Virus record (IMG/VR): IMGVR_UViG_3300047323_000134
Span: 1 to 25,500 of that record
Source: a virus
Strand: one strand, 5' to 3'
Length of the DNA stretch: 25,500 nucleotides
Under the pieces are notes generated by a model. The model did no database searches. It had not been told where the DNA came from and saw nothing but the letters and a program-made list of their open reading frames with translations. Below, one piece after another: positions 6,302-13,171 of the stretch. Position 1 is the first letter of the stretch; each line of letters starts with the position of its first letter. The translations under genes and the position numbers were made by a program.

Positions 6302-6895
6302 CCCGTTGTCGTTGTCCATGCGAAAATAGCCGGCCTGCAAGCGGTTGAAATCCACCAGCTTGAGGCCCTCCAGATCAGCCACCGGTGCACCGGCCAACCC
6401 GGCAAACAACACCAGTTCGCGCTGTTCGTCGTCACCGCCGGCGTCACGATTGGCCGCCCGTACATCGCGCACGGTAGGCGAACGCAGGGCCAGCTTATCG
6501 ACCGTCACACCGTTGATTTCGCTGGGGCACGACAACGTCACCAGCACCTGATCAGTGGTGAGCGACAACCACGACGGCGTCGACGTCGAGTAATCGGTGG
6601 AGGGCACCAGGTGCGAATAGGCCGCCTGCACCCGGCGGTAATCCGTCAGCTTGAGGCCCTCCAGATCCTTCAGGCCAACCTCGGCCAAGCCCGCGAACAG
6701 CATCAGCTCGCGCTGTTCGTCGTCGCCATTGGCGGCGCGGTCGGCCGACCGCACCTCACGCACAGTTGGAGCACGCAGGGTCAACGTGTCGACGTCGATG
6801 CTGTTGGCTTGACTTGGGCGGGAGAGGGTCACGACAGCACTGAGCGCACTGATCGACAACCAGGCCGGCAGGTTTTTAGCAGTTGCTTGAGTCAT
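6296..6895 (-). CDS. E: Tail assembly chaperone E, internally duplicated
   Basis: A 199-aa protein starting ATG 6895 after AAGGGA, positioned exactly where P2 has E, between the tube and tape-measure genes. It consists of two copies of one domain: residues 10-97 and 107-194 align without gaps with a 97-residue period and about 50 identical positions of 88 by eye. Shared blocks include P-x-W-L-S, L-R-x-P-T-V-R-x-V-R, G-D-D-E-Q-R-E-L-x-L-F-A-G-L-A and D-L-E-G-L-K-L. Tail chaperones bind tape measure during tube assembly; two linked copies would make a built-in dimer. The C-terminus is the candidate frameshift site to E'. The single-domain family size is about 90-110 aa, so this is an approximately doubled member. 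Confidence 0.85.
   Translation of the reverse strand: MTQATAKNLPAWLSISALSAVVTLSRPSQANSIDVDTLTLRAPTVREVRSADRAANGDDEQRELMLFAGLAEVGLKDLEGLKLTDYRRVQAAYSHLVPSTDYSTSTPSWLSLTTDQVLVTLSCPSEINGVTVDKLALRSPTVRDVRAANRDAGGDDEQRELVLFAGLAGAPVADLEGLKLVDFNRLQAGYFRMDNDNGL
6314..6868 (-). repeat. Tandem duplication inside gene E (291-bp period)
   Basis: The two halves of E are still similar at DNA level; for example the 20-mer AGCTTGAGGCCCTCCAGATC (plus strand) occurs starting at 6357 and at 6648, exactly 291 bp apart, and CTCGCGCTGTTCGTCGTC is likewise repeated at the same distance. Confidence 0.9.
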
Positions 6896-6908
6896 CTGGA
6901 TCTATCCC

Positions 6909-7412
6909 TTACAGGCCGAGCGCATTGCGCACTTCGAGGAGTTGGTCTTTGCCGTCGATCACCTGAATGCCGGCGACCATGTCGATCTCGTACATCAGGC
7001 GGCCGTCGATTTCGAGCTTGTAGTACGTGACCGCAATCGCGTGTTTGATCTCGGCCGGATCCCCCGCCTTCCAGTCGCCCAGGTCGATTTCTTTGAGCCG
7101 ACCGCGCAGGGTGGCCACTACCGCTGTCACCGCGCCCTTGTGCCCCTTGAAGGCGCCACGGAACGTTGCGTTGAACGCCGTACCATCGGCCAGACCGAAA
7201 TATTTCAGCGACTCACGGCGCACGCCCTTGGTGACAAAGGACGCCTCCATTTTTTCCAGCCCCTGATCCATCTCGATGGGGCCGGCCATGCCGCCCCCGC
7301 GATACTCATCGGTCTTGGTGGTCAGTTTGGGCAGCGTCAGGCTCGGCACGTCGCCGGAGAAGTTCACGCCGTCGACGAACAGATTGGTGTTAAACAAAGT
7401 CTGAGGAATCAT
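6909..7412 (-). CDS. FII: Major tail tube protein FII
   Basis: A 167-aa protein starting ATG 7412 behind AAGGGGG. The P2 FII family signature is plain: M-I-P-Q-T-L-F-N-T-N-L-F-V-D-G near the N-terminus, L-P-K-L-T-T-K-T-D-E-Y-R-G-G-G-M-A-G-P at about residues 27-45, and a C-terminal Y-Y-K-L-E-I-D-G and E-I-D-M-V-A-G-I-Q-V-I-D-G-K-D. It polymerises into the inner tube that the sheath surrounds. It follows the sheath gene by 13 bases and shares its transcript; sheath plus tube define the tail as contractile. Confidence 0.93.
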   Translation of the reverse strand: MIPQTLFNTNLFVDGVNFSGDVPSLTLPKLTTKTDEYRGGGMAGPIEMDQGLEKMEASFVTKGVRRESLKYFGLADGTAFNATFRGAFKGHKGAVTAVVATLRGRLKEIDLGDWKAGDPAEIKHAIAVTYYKLEIDGRLMYEIDMVAGIQVIDGKDQLLEVRNALGL

Positions 7413-7425
7413 TTGCTACGCCCCC

Positions 7426-8592
7426 TTAGGCTGCTTCAAGCACTTCGGTCATCCATTGATCGGTGACTTCGAAAAGGAAATTCGGGTTTTCCGCCGGCGG
7501 CACGTCGGTGAAACGAATGCGCCAATACACCTTGCCTTGGGCGATCTGGCTGGCCGTGTTCAGCTCGGTGTCGGGGTACACTTCGAAATTGATGATTGCG
7601 CCCTGGGCCTTCAGATCGCCCATGAACGCATCCAGACCATTGGTCACATCAGTGACGTAGGTCTTGGTGATCGAGCGGTCGACCGCCCACTTGTGCCCGG
7701 CCTGCACCGCGTCCATGAGGATGAACAACGTGCGAACGCGGGTAACGAATGCCCACTTCGGATCGCTGGACAGCGTGCGGTTGCCCCACAGGCGGTAGCC
7801 GTCATCGCGAATGATCGTGGTGATATTGGCGTTGTTGAGCAGGTTGGCCCGGCAAGTCTCGTCGCCGTCCAGATACTCGACCGCGCGCCCCGTGCCGGTA
7901 ATGCCGGTCAATTCCTTGTTCGACGGCGATGCCCAGAAGCCATATTCGGCATCCGTCCACGCGAACAGGCCCGCCGCCCAGGCCGAGCCAGGCGCGTCGA
8001 CCGTCTTGCTGGTGACGGTGTCCCAATACTTGACGCCCGGGTCGACCATGAACAGGTTGCGGCTACCGAAGTTATCGGCGTAGGCCATGGCGGCCTCGTC
8101 GGTCGTGCCTGGGCCGTCGATGATGCCAATGGCGCGCAGCTTCTGCGCCAGGCTATCGAGCGCGGTCGCCACCGCCTGAGTGGCCGTGTGGCCCGGCGCA
8201 ATCAACAGCCGCGGCTGGGCGTTAAACAGGCTTTTGCCGTCGAGCAGCGCCTGCAAGCCGGTACGCTGGCCAGAGGCCAGGACGCCGCCAATGATCGCCG
8301 AGGTTTGCAGCGCAGCATCTTCCAGCTTGGGCACGCCGATGGCGACGATCACCGCCTTGGCTTTGACGTAGATCGCCTGACAGGCCTTGGTGATCGCCGA
8401 GTCGGTGCCAAAGGCGGCAATGGCTTCGCGCTCAGTAGTGATCAACTTCAGCTCGCCGGCCTTGGCTGTGCCGCCGCCGAGAACGCCTGGGGCGAAGGTG
8501 TCGCACAGGCCGATAATCGACGACGACGGCAACGTGATGGTGCGCGCGCCGGTATCGACCGATGTGGTCGTGACGCCGTGGAAAAAACTCAT
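7426..8592 (-). CDS. FI: Tail sheath protein FI
   Basis: A 388-aa protein, start chosen at ATG 8592 (M-S-F-F-H-G-V-T-T) because TCTGGAGA lies at 9 bases. Longer in-frame starts (8661, 8601) either include the hairpin region or overlap that site. The sheath family is recognised by the N-terminal F-H-G-V-T-x-x-x-V-D-x-G-A-R-T-I, the central N-L-F-M-V-D-P-G-V-K-Y-W-D-T and the C-terminal R-T-L-S-S-D-P-K-W-A-F-V-T-R-V-R-T-L plus I-N-F-E-V-Y-P-D. It contracts to drive the tube through the cell envelope. It is expected to be one of the most abundant late proteins, and its leader shares a 17-bp sequence with the capsid leader. Confidence 0.95.
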   Translation of the reverse strand: MSFFHGVTTTSVDTGARTITLPSSSIIGLCDTFAPGVLGGGTAKAGELKLITTEREAIAAFGTDSAITKACQAIYVKAKAVIVAIGVPKLEDAALQTSAIIGGVLASGQRTGLQALLDGKSLFNAQPRLLIAPGHTATQAVATALDSLAQKLRAIGIIDGPGTTDEAAMAYADNFGSRNLFMVDPGVKYWDTVTSKTVDAPGSAWAAGLFAWTDAEYGFWASPSNKELTGITGTGRAVEYLDGDETCRANLLNNANITTIIRDDGYRLWGNRTLSSDPKWAFVTRVRTLFILMDAVQAGHKWAVDRSITKTYVTDVTNGLDAFMGDLKAQGAIINFEVYPDTELNTASQIAQGKVYWRIRFTDVPPAENPNFLFEVTDQWMTEVLEAA

Positions 8593-8601
8593 AAGGCTCA
8601 T

Positions 8602-8637
8602 TCTCCAGAAACGAAAAAACCCCGCATAAGCGAGGCT
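8602..8637 (-). terminator. Hairpin/T-run leader of the sheath gene
   Basis: Minus strand AGCCTCGC, loop TTAT, GCGGGGTT (8 pairs including two G-U) then a T-run, followed by a CG-TTT-CTGGAGA Shine-Dalgarno segment. Bases 8602-8618 are identical over 17 bases to 16227-16243 in the capsid leader. Confidence 0.7.
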
Positions 8638-8671
8638 GTTAGGGATGTTCGTGTGACGCATAACGGAAAAG

Positions 8672-8696
8672 AAAACGCCCCGTCAGTGCGGGGCGT
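8672..8696 (-). terminator. Intrinsic terminator after the tail-fibre chaperone
   Basis: A perfect 8-bp stem (8675-8682 with 8689-8696, ACGCCCCG/CGGGGCGT) with a 6-base loop is followed on the minus strand by TTTCTTTT. It begins directly at the stop codon of the chaperone gene, so it marks the 3' end of the fibre unit. Confidence 0.75.
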
Positions 8697-9101
8697 CTAT
8701 GGCGCTTGGCTGTCCACCCATTCGGGCACCACAGGCCGGGATTCCTCGGCCGGGAATTCGGCTGTCGCCGGCCAATCCCGCAGAGCCTTGATGTACGCCA
8801 ACAGCTCGACGTACTGCTCGGCGCTGATCGTCGTTTCGGCGCCCATTTCGACCTCATCCCGATGCCGATCACGCAGCCAGGTCACGCGGACGATTTCAGC
8901 GTCTCGCCAAGCCCGAGCCACGTCAGACACTTGCTCGCCCGCAGACGGCAAACGACGGGCGTCGATATAGGCCACGTAGCGCGGATCATCTTCAGCAATG
9001 GCGCCCTGATTCGGCCAAACATCCGTGTCTTGCTGCGGCTCTCCAAAGACCGCGCACACTGCAAGCTGCTGCTCGTCCGTAAACTGGACATAGATACTCA
9101 T
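8697..9101 (-). CDS. G: Tail fibre assembly chaperone / tail assembly chaperone
   Basis: A 134-aa protein; ATG 9101 is preferred over GTG 9107 because GAGGGAG then has correct spacing. The N-terminal half is variable; the C-terminal part I-S-A-E-Q-Y-V-E-L-L-A-Y-I-K-A-L-R-D-W-P followed by F-P and P-E-W-V is the conserved end of the phage tail-assembly-chaperone family found after tail fibre genes (P2 gpG position). Such proteins help trimerise or attach the distal fibre and coevolve with it. It follows the fibre gene by 10 bases and is closed by a strong terminator. Symbol by position only; sequence similarity to P2 G is not obvious. Confidence 0.75.
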   Translation of the reverse strand: MSIYVQFTDEQQLAVCAVFGEPQQDTDVWPNQGAIAEDDPRYVAYIDARRLPSAGEQVSDVARAWRDAEIVRVTWLRDRHRDEVEMGAETTISAEQYVELLAYIKALRDWPATAEFPAEESRPVVPEWVDSQAP

Positions 9102-9111
9102 GTGCACTCCC

Positions 9112-11052
9112 TCAGAATTTGTAAGCCGTGACGTTCACAGTGAACGTTGCAACACCTGTCGTAGCCGACAGAATGTGATGAAGGGTCTGAGCCGTCGTTA
9201 ATGGAATGAATGGGAATGGATGCTGTACACCACCGTTCACCCCTCCAGACGGGTTTGAGGCGAAACCTAAGCCGCCTACCCCACCAACGCCGCCAAGCCC
9301 CGCGTAAGAGTTTGCGCCAGAGAGTGAGTTTTGAAGAACAACATAACCCTGGCACTGCTTGGCGTTCATTGGGACAGCACTAGCAACCGTGAAGGCGGCA
9401 TAAGCCAGCTGCGTGACGGTAGTAGAAAGCACTTGTTTCCCGTTATACGAGAACACCCGATCCTCTTGAAACCCCACAGGAAATTGCCCACTGCCATTAG
9501 TCGGCCATACGCCGACAAGCGCCGAAAAGGTATAGCCTGCCAGCGCCGCCGTACCGCCATAGGTGACCGGCGCCACCACCGACGTGCAGTTAAAGGCCAT
9601 GGCGCCCTGCACCTTGGTGTCGGGGTTGTAGAACGCATACAGGGCCACATAGCCATTAACAGGCGCCGCCCCCACGTCCATGGCCCCAAGACCTTTTGTG
9701 GCCGACGACAGATCAATCAACTGGCTGAAGTTTCGCAAGGTGCGGGTTTTGCCGGTGGCATTGCTGACAATGACCTCGTCAACCTTGATCGTCGCGCCCG
9801 CCGAAGCAGCCGCTACCAGCATTCTGTCGCCGCGCATGTTCCCGGCGATCGGCCCGTTATCAGCGAACGCCTCGACCATCGCGGCCAGTGCGGCAATATC
9901 AATGTTTCCCTGATTGATCGGCGCGTTCCAGGCCTTGATACACCACATCACCGCCAAGTTACGCGGGCGGGCTGAGCCGCTCACCGCCACGTTGCTTGAC
10001 GCAGTCGCTGCACTTGAGAGAGCTGTAACCTGCGACGGGTAGTCTGCAAGAGCGATAGGATCGATACCGTAGCTCGCCAGAGGCAGTGCGGCGTTTGCTC
10101 CGAGGCCGATGACTGTAGATCCATCACCTGAACCAGTGGTGTCGGCGCTAACCATCGTACCTTTCTGCCAACTGCCCACAGCTCGGCCAGCGTCCACACC
10201 GCGACCATGATCCCAGCCACGCAGGAACTCGCCTCGCGATTCCGGCAAGCGGAAGTTACCGGCGCCCTCGTCGCCCTTGTTAAAGGCCGTGCCGAGGAAC
10301 GTCGCCAGATCCGGATAGGCCGCAATGCTTTTGATGCTGCCGTCCAGCTCCAGAAACCCGGGAGCGACCTTGTCCAATGGAAACGCCACCGTGGCCCCTA
10401 CTGGCAAGGCCGAGGCCTGCGCAATCATCGCCTCGATTTGGGCCTTGGTAAATGCGTCCGTGATGCCCATCCCGGCCAACGTGCTCGGGTTATCACCCGA
10501 CACCACAAGCCCCCGATCGTTGGTCTTGACCCGGGTCCATTCGCCAGGCGTCTTGTTCTTCGGCAGAACGGTATTGATTGAGTCATCGACATATTGACGA
10601 GTCGCCAGGACAACAGAAGGATCGATTTTCAACTGTATGTTCGCGGTACCGCTGGTGATGATATGCATCCGCACCACCTGATTACGCCCCGACCCTTGAG
10701 CCAGCAAAGGCTTGTAACTCGGTGCCGCGTTAGCCACCGCTGAAAACACACCATCCTTGTCTTCCAGTGCCAGCTCGCGAATCCACCAGCCCCCCACGTC
10801 CGGAGGCAACACCAGCTCGGCAATCAAGATATTGTCGTCGGTGGGAGAGACACGCAACTGATTGAGCTGCGCCCGATAGACCTGATTGACCAGCTTAGTT
10901 TGCGATGGGCTGGGCACCGGATCGGTGCCGTTCGCGTCACCGATCAGCATGTAACGCGGCTCCCAGGGGATACCCAGCGCGTCACAGTTGGTTTTCTTGG
11001 CGGCGCCCTGAGTCGTGAGCATGCCGCCGAAAATAGAGTTCTTATCAACCAT
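9112..11052 (-). CDS. H: Tail fibre protein (collar type, P2 gpH position)
   Basis: A 646-aa protein, start ATG 11052 overlapping I by 8 bases. Residues 1-150 are the tail-collar fibre N-terminal domain (Q-G-A-A-K-K-T-N; P-P-D-V-G-G-W-W-I-R-E-L-A-L-E-D) that docks on the baseplate. Residues about 215-290 hold the collar motif P-V-G-A-T-V-A-F-P, P-G-F-L-E-L-D-G and F-R-L-P-E-S-R-G-E-F-L-R-G-W-D-H-G-R-G-V-D. In many fibres the collar region ends the protein near W-C-I-K-A-W-N; here about 270 more residues follow, with Gly/Ala/Ser-rich beta-type sequence and a poly-Gly G-L-G-G-V-G-G-V-G-G-L-G near residues 585-600. This last module is the likely receptor-binding tip and looks less GC-rich than the rest. 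Confidence 0.88.
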   Translation of the reverse strand: MVDKNSIFGGMLTTQGAAKKTNCDALGIPWEPRYMLIGDANGTDPVPSPSQTKLVNQVYRAQLNQLRVSPTDDNILIAELVLPPDVGGWWIRELALEDKDGVFSAVANAAPSYKPLLAQGSGRNQVVRMHIITSGTANIQLKIDPSVVLATRQYVDDSINTVLPKNKTPGEWTRVKTNDRGLVVSGDNPSTLAGMGITDAFTKAQIEAMIAQASALPVGATVAFPLDKVAPGFLELDGSIKSIAAYPDLATFLGTAFNKGDEGAGNFRLPESRGEFLRGWDHGRGVDAGRAVGSWQKGTMVSADTTGSGDGSTVIGLGANAALPLASYGIDPIALADYPSQVTALSSAATASSNVAVSGSARPRNLAVMWCIKAWNAPINQGNIDIAALAAMVEAFADNGPIAGNMRGDRMLVAAASAGATIKVDEVIVSNATGKTRTLRNFSQLIDLSSATKGLGAMDVGAAPVNGYVALYAFYNPDTKVQGAMAFNCTSVVAPVTYGGTAALAGYTFSALVGVWPTNGSGQFPVGFQEDRVFSYNGKQVLSTTVTQLAYAAFTVASAVPMNAKQCQGYVVLQNSLSGANSYAGLGGVGGVGGLGFASNPSGGVNGGVQHPFPFIPLTTAQTLHHILSATTGVATFTVNVTAYKF

Positions 11053-11656
11053 GGGGATAAACGTCCAATTCGTCGAGGATGTATTCGCTAACGCCGTGGT
11101 GCCCCTGAATCACCACGTCAATATCCGGGTTGCTCCAGGGGTATACATCGATTTCGTCGCCGTCATAAACAGCGAAACCGACATAGGCGTTTAAACGGGT
11201 TTCCAGCGTTATATCGAGCCCACTCAAATGTCGGGTTACGGGTTTGGCGTCGTCGATCAGGCGCTCTAGCTCCTGATACATCTCCTCGGTGATACCGGTG
11301 TCGAGAACACCGACCTTCAGGGCGAAGGTGCCCGGCACACCCTCGGGCACCGTGTTGAACCACTCGATGATTTCAATCAGGTAGCCCAGCGGCTCGACCA
11401 CCCGACGCAACGCGCCGATGGTCCCTTTGTGGGCATGGATGTAATACGACGCCTTGATGGCCGCGCGCTTGATCGCTTCCGTCCACCGGTAATCCCAGCG
11501 ATCCACTGACCAGGCCCACGCCAAATGCGGCAGCAGATGCACCGGGCAGGTATCGGCGTTGTAGAGGTCGCGTAGCGGGACAATCGTTTTCTCGTAAAAC
11601 GCGGCCTCCATGGCCCGTTCCAGTTGCGTGCTGTTGAGCGGCAGTAGACTTTTCAT
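11045..11656 (-). CDS. I: Baseplate / tail protein I (P2 gpI family)
   Basis: A 203-aa protein starting ATG 11656. The family signature is clear: L-L-P-L-N-S-T-Q-L-E-R-A-M-E, then L-P-H-L-A-W-A-W-S-V-D-R-W-D at about residues 42-55 and A-S-Y-Y-I-H-A-H-K-G-T-I-G-A-L-R-R-V-V-E-P-L-G at about 70-92. gpI, like T4 gp7 fragments, is part of the baseplate wedge and anchors the fibre. The stop of J is 2 bases before its start and the H start overlaps its end, so J-I-H are translationally tied. Confidence 0.92.
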   Translation of the reverse strand: MKSLLPLNSTQLERAMEAAFYEKTIVPLRDLYNADTCPVHLLPHLAWAWSVDRWDYRWTEAIKRAAIKASYYIHAHKGTIGALRRVVEPLGYLIEIIEWFNTVPEGVPGTFALKVGVLDTGITEEMYQELERLIDDAKPVTRHLSGLDITLETRLNAYVGFAVYDGDEIDVYPWSNPDIDVVIQGHHGVSEYILDELDVYPHG

Positions 11657-11657
11657 A

Positions 11658-12539
11658 TTAGCCCGCCTGCCTCACGTTGTAGCCCGTGCAGAACGCCGCC
11701 TGAGCTTTGGTCGGCGCCAAGTCCTGCCAGGCGACCAACTCAACCCGGGCAACGCCAGCAACGTGTAACTGAGCATCCACAGCGGAACGGGCAACTTCGA
11801 CGCCCAGCCGTTTGCGCGGGTTGATCCAGGCCGCCAACCGGCTTTTCGCCTCGGCCAAACTGGCATCCGCTTCGGGTCCGGCGCCGGCCATGTGCAAGAT
11901 TGCGTCAATCTGGTAGCGGATCACCTGCGCGCTCTGCACGGTCACGCGGTCACCGACCGGCCGCACATCGTCGTCATTCAGCGCAGCGGCGACCGTGGCC
12001 AGCACCGCCGGCGGCGCCTCGCCTTCCCCGTCCAACCCCAGCACCGTTACCGTAACGTAACAAGGTGCCGGGCTCTCGGCCGTGGCATCCGCCACCAACC
12101 CAGAGGCATTGCGCGCATGCAGGATGTAGCTGTTACGCGGGCCGGCCGTGGTCAACCCCTCATAGGCCAACTGGATGCGCTCACGAAACGGGTCGTGATC
12201 TTCTTTGATCTCCGGCACCGGCGGCACCACCGTCAAATCCTCCGCCTGAATCACCAGGCGCTTCAGATTGACGTTGGCCCCCAAGTGGTCGAGGTCGCTG
12301 CCAATGGCATGGGCCAGTAACAGCGCCTTGGCTCCGTCGTTGACCCGGGCGCGGTTCCCGACCTTGATGTAAGCCCCGACCTCGATCACTTTGGTGACCG
12401 GGTCACTTTCCAGTGCGGCCGTCCAGTTGCCGCCCATGTACCCGCGAAACACGCCCAGCCCTTCCTGATAAACCTCTTCGAAGTCCAGTGGCTCCAACAC
12501 CGTTGGAGCCGGCAACGACGACAGATCCACGATACTCAT
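11658..12539 (-). CDS. J: Baseplate assembly protein J (T4 gp6-like)
   Basis: A 293-aa protein starting ATG 12539 and overlapping W by an ATGA. Recognised by the N-terminal I-V-D-L-S-S-L-P-A-P-x-V-L-E-P-L-D-F-E, the central E-D-H-D-P-F-R-E-R-I-Q-L-A-Y-E-G-L-T-T-A-G-P-R-N-S-Y at about residues 128-155, and C-terminal N-P-R-K-R-L-G-V-E-V-A-R-S. gpJ forms the inner ring of the P2 baseplate wedge with W and I. Full length for the family, no anomalies. Confidence 0.93.
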   Translation of the reverse strand: MSIVDLSSLPAPTVLEPLDFEEVYQEGLGVFRGYMGGNWTAALESDPVTKVIEVGAYIKVGNRARVNDGAKALLLAHAIGSDLDHLGANVNLKRLVIQAEDLTVVPPVPEIKEDHDPFRERIQLAYEGLTTAGPRNSYILHARNASGLVADATAESPAPCYVTVTVLGLDGEGEAPPAVLATVAAALNDDDVRPVGDRVTVQSAQVIRYQIDAILHMAGAGPEADASLAEAKSRLAAWINPRKRLGVEVARSAVDAQLHVAGVARVELVAWQDLAPTKAQAAFCTGYNVRQAG

Positions 12540-12862
12540 GCGGCCACCTCCAACGTGACGCCGTCGCCCAGGTAATGCCCGACGATCTTCAGATTGATTT
12601 TCCCGCCAATGACGGAAATGACGCGCACCTGATCCAGCTTCAAGCGCGGTTCCCAGCGCCCTAGGGCGCGGGCAACTTCAGCCTGCACGGCGCTTTTCCA
12701 GCCCTCGTTAACGGGCAAATCGACAAACCGTCGAAGCTTGCTGCCGTACTCCATGCGATGCCGGCGGCTGCCCAGCGGCGTGCCCAAGATGTCCGCGATG
12801 GATTGCCGCAAGTGCTCAATGCCGGAAATGGGTTGGCCGGTGTGGCGATCCATTCCGATCAT
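12536..12862 (-). CDS. W: Baseplate wedge protein W (gp25-like)
   Basis: A 108-aa protein, start ATG 12862 after GAGTGA. It contains the GPW/gp25 core: I-E-H-L-R-Q-S-I-A-D-I-L-G-T-P-L-G-S-R-R-x-R-x-x-Y-G-S at residues 15-41, including the EPR-like position in W-E-P-R-L near residue 70. W starts sheath assembly at the baseplate. The gene follows an unrecognised 83-aa gene and overlaps J by 4 bases. Confidence 0.93.
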   Translation of the reverse strand: MIGMDRHTGQPISGIEHLRQSIADILGTPLGSRRHRMEYGSKLRRFVDLPVNEGWKSAVQAEVARALGRWEPRLKLDQVRVISVIGGKINLKIVGHYLGDGVTLEVAA

Positions 12863-12867
12863 CTAAT

Positions 12868-13119
12868 TCACTCCTTAAACGGCTCGAATTCTTCGTTGGC
12901 TTTCAGGAACTTCACGGCGTCGGTGTCGGATGCCGGCACCGCGACCACCGCCTTGTCGACCGGATAGGAGCGGTCTGTGCCGGGAACGATCAACAATCGC
13001 GACGTGTAGAGCTTGTCGCGGAACTGCAAAAACTCCGGAGCAGAAAAGATTGAGGATCCCACCACCGATTCAATGGACGCCTGTCCCTCGGTGACAGACG
13101 TGTCGACGATTTTGGCCAT
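12868..13119 (-). CDS. Small conserved tail-module protein of unknown function
   Basis: An 83-aa protein starting ATG 13119 (M-A-K-I-V-D-T-S-V) with CTGGAGA at 6-8 bases; the longer frame from 13149 would run through the preceding hairpin. I do not recognise a family. It is acidic at the C-terminus (N-E-E-F-E-P-F-K-E), contains F-L-Q-F-R-D-K-L-Y and S-Y-P-V-D-K-A-V-V-A-V-P, and has no membrane segment, signal or cysteine. It is located between the spike V and wedge W, where P2 has no gene, and has its own hairpin leader like capsid and sheath, hinting at high expression. A small structural or baseplate-accessory role is a guess from context. Confidence 0.72.
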   Translation of the reverse strand: MAKIVDTSVTEGQASIESVVGSSIFSAPEFLQFRDKLYTSRLLIVPGTDRSYPVDKAVVAVPASDTDAVKFLKANEEFEPFKE

Positions 13120-13128
13120 GTGTTTCTC

Positions 13129-13159
13129 CAGGCAAGAAAAAGCCCGCACTGGGCGGGCT
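13129..13159 (-). terminator. Hairpin/T-run leader before the 83-aa gene
   Basis: Minus strand AGCCCGC, 5-base loop, GCGGGCT, then T-run and CTTGCCTGGAGA. A perfect 7-bp stem (13141-13147 with 13153-13159). Same architecture as the capsid and sheath leaders. Confidence 0.7.
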
Positions 13160-13171
13160 GTTGTGAATGAA

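Noticed and set aside
6184-6465. 93-codon ORF as a separate gene between E and the tape measure
   Set aside because: Its first half is only the overlapping frame of E; only the part after the CUU UGA resembles a real protein, and starts near it lack ribosome binding sites. Interpreted as the frameshift extension instead.
7456-8970. Long plus-strand ORF (504 codons) opposite the sheath gene, and similar long plus-strand ORFs opposite D, terminase, portal, capsid and tape measure
   Set aside because: They mirror well-supported minus-strand genes, lack ribosome binding sites and family motifs, and arise from GC-rich third positions leaving the opposite strand open.
9131-9147. 17-bp palindrome ACGTTCAC-A-GTGAACGT near the end of the tail fibre gene
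   Set aside because: It is inside coding sequence for a beta-strand (T-F-T-V-N-V-T), has no T-run and no partner sites; most likely a by-product of codons.
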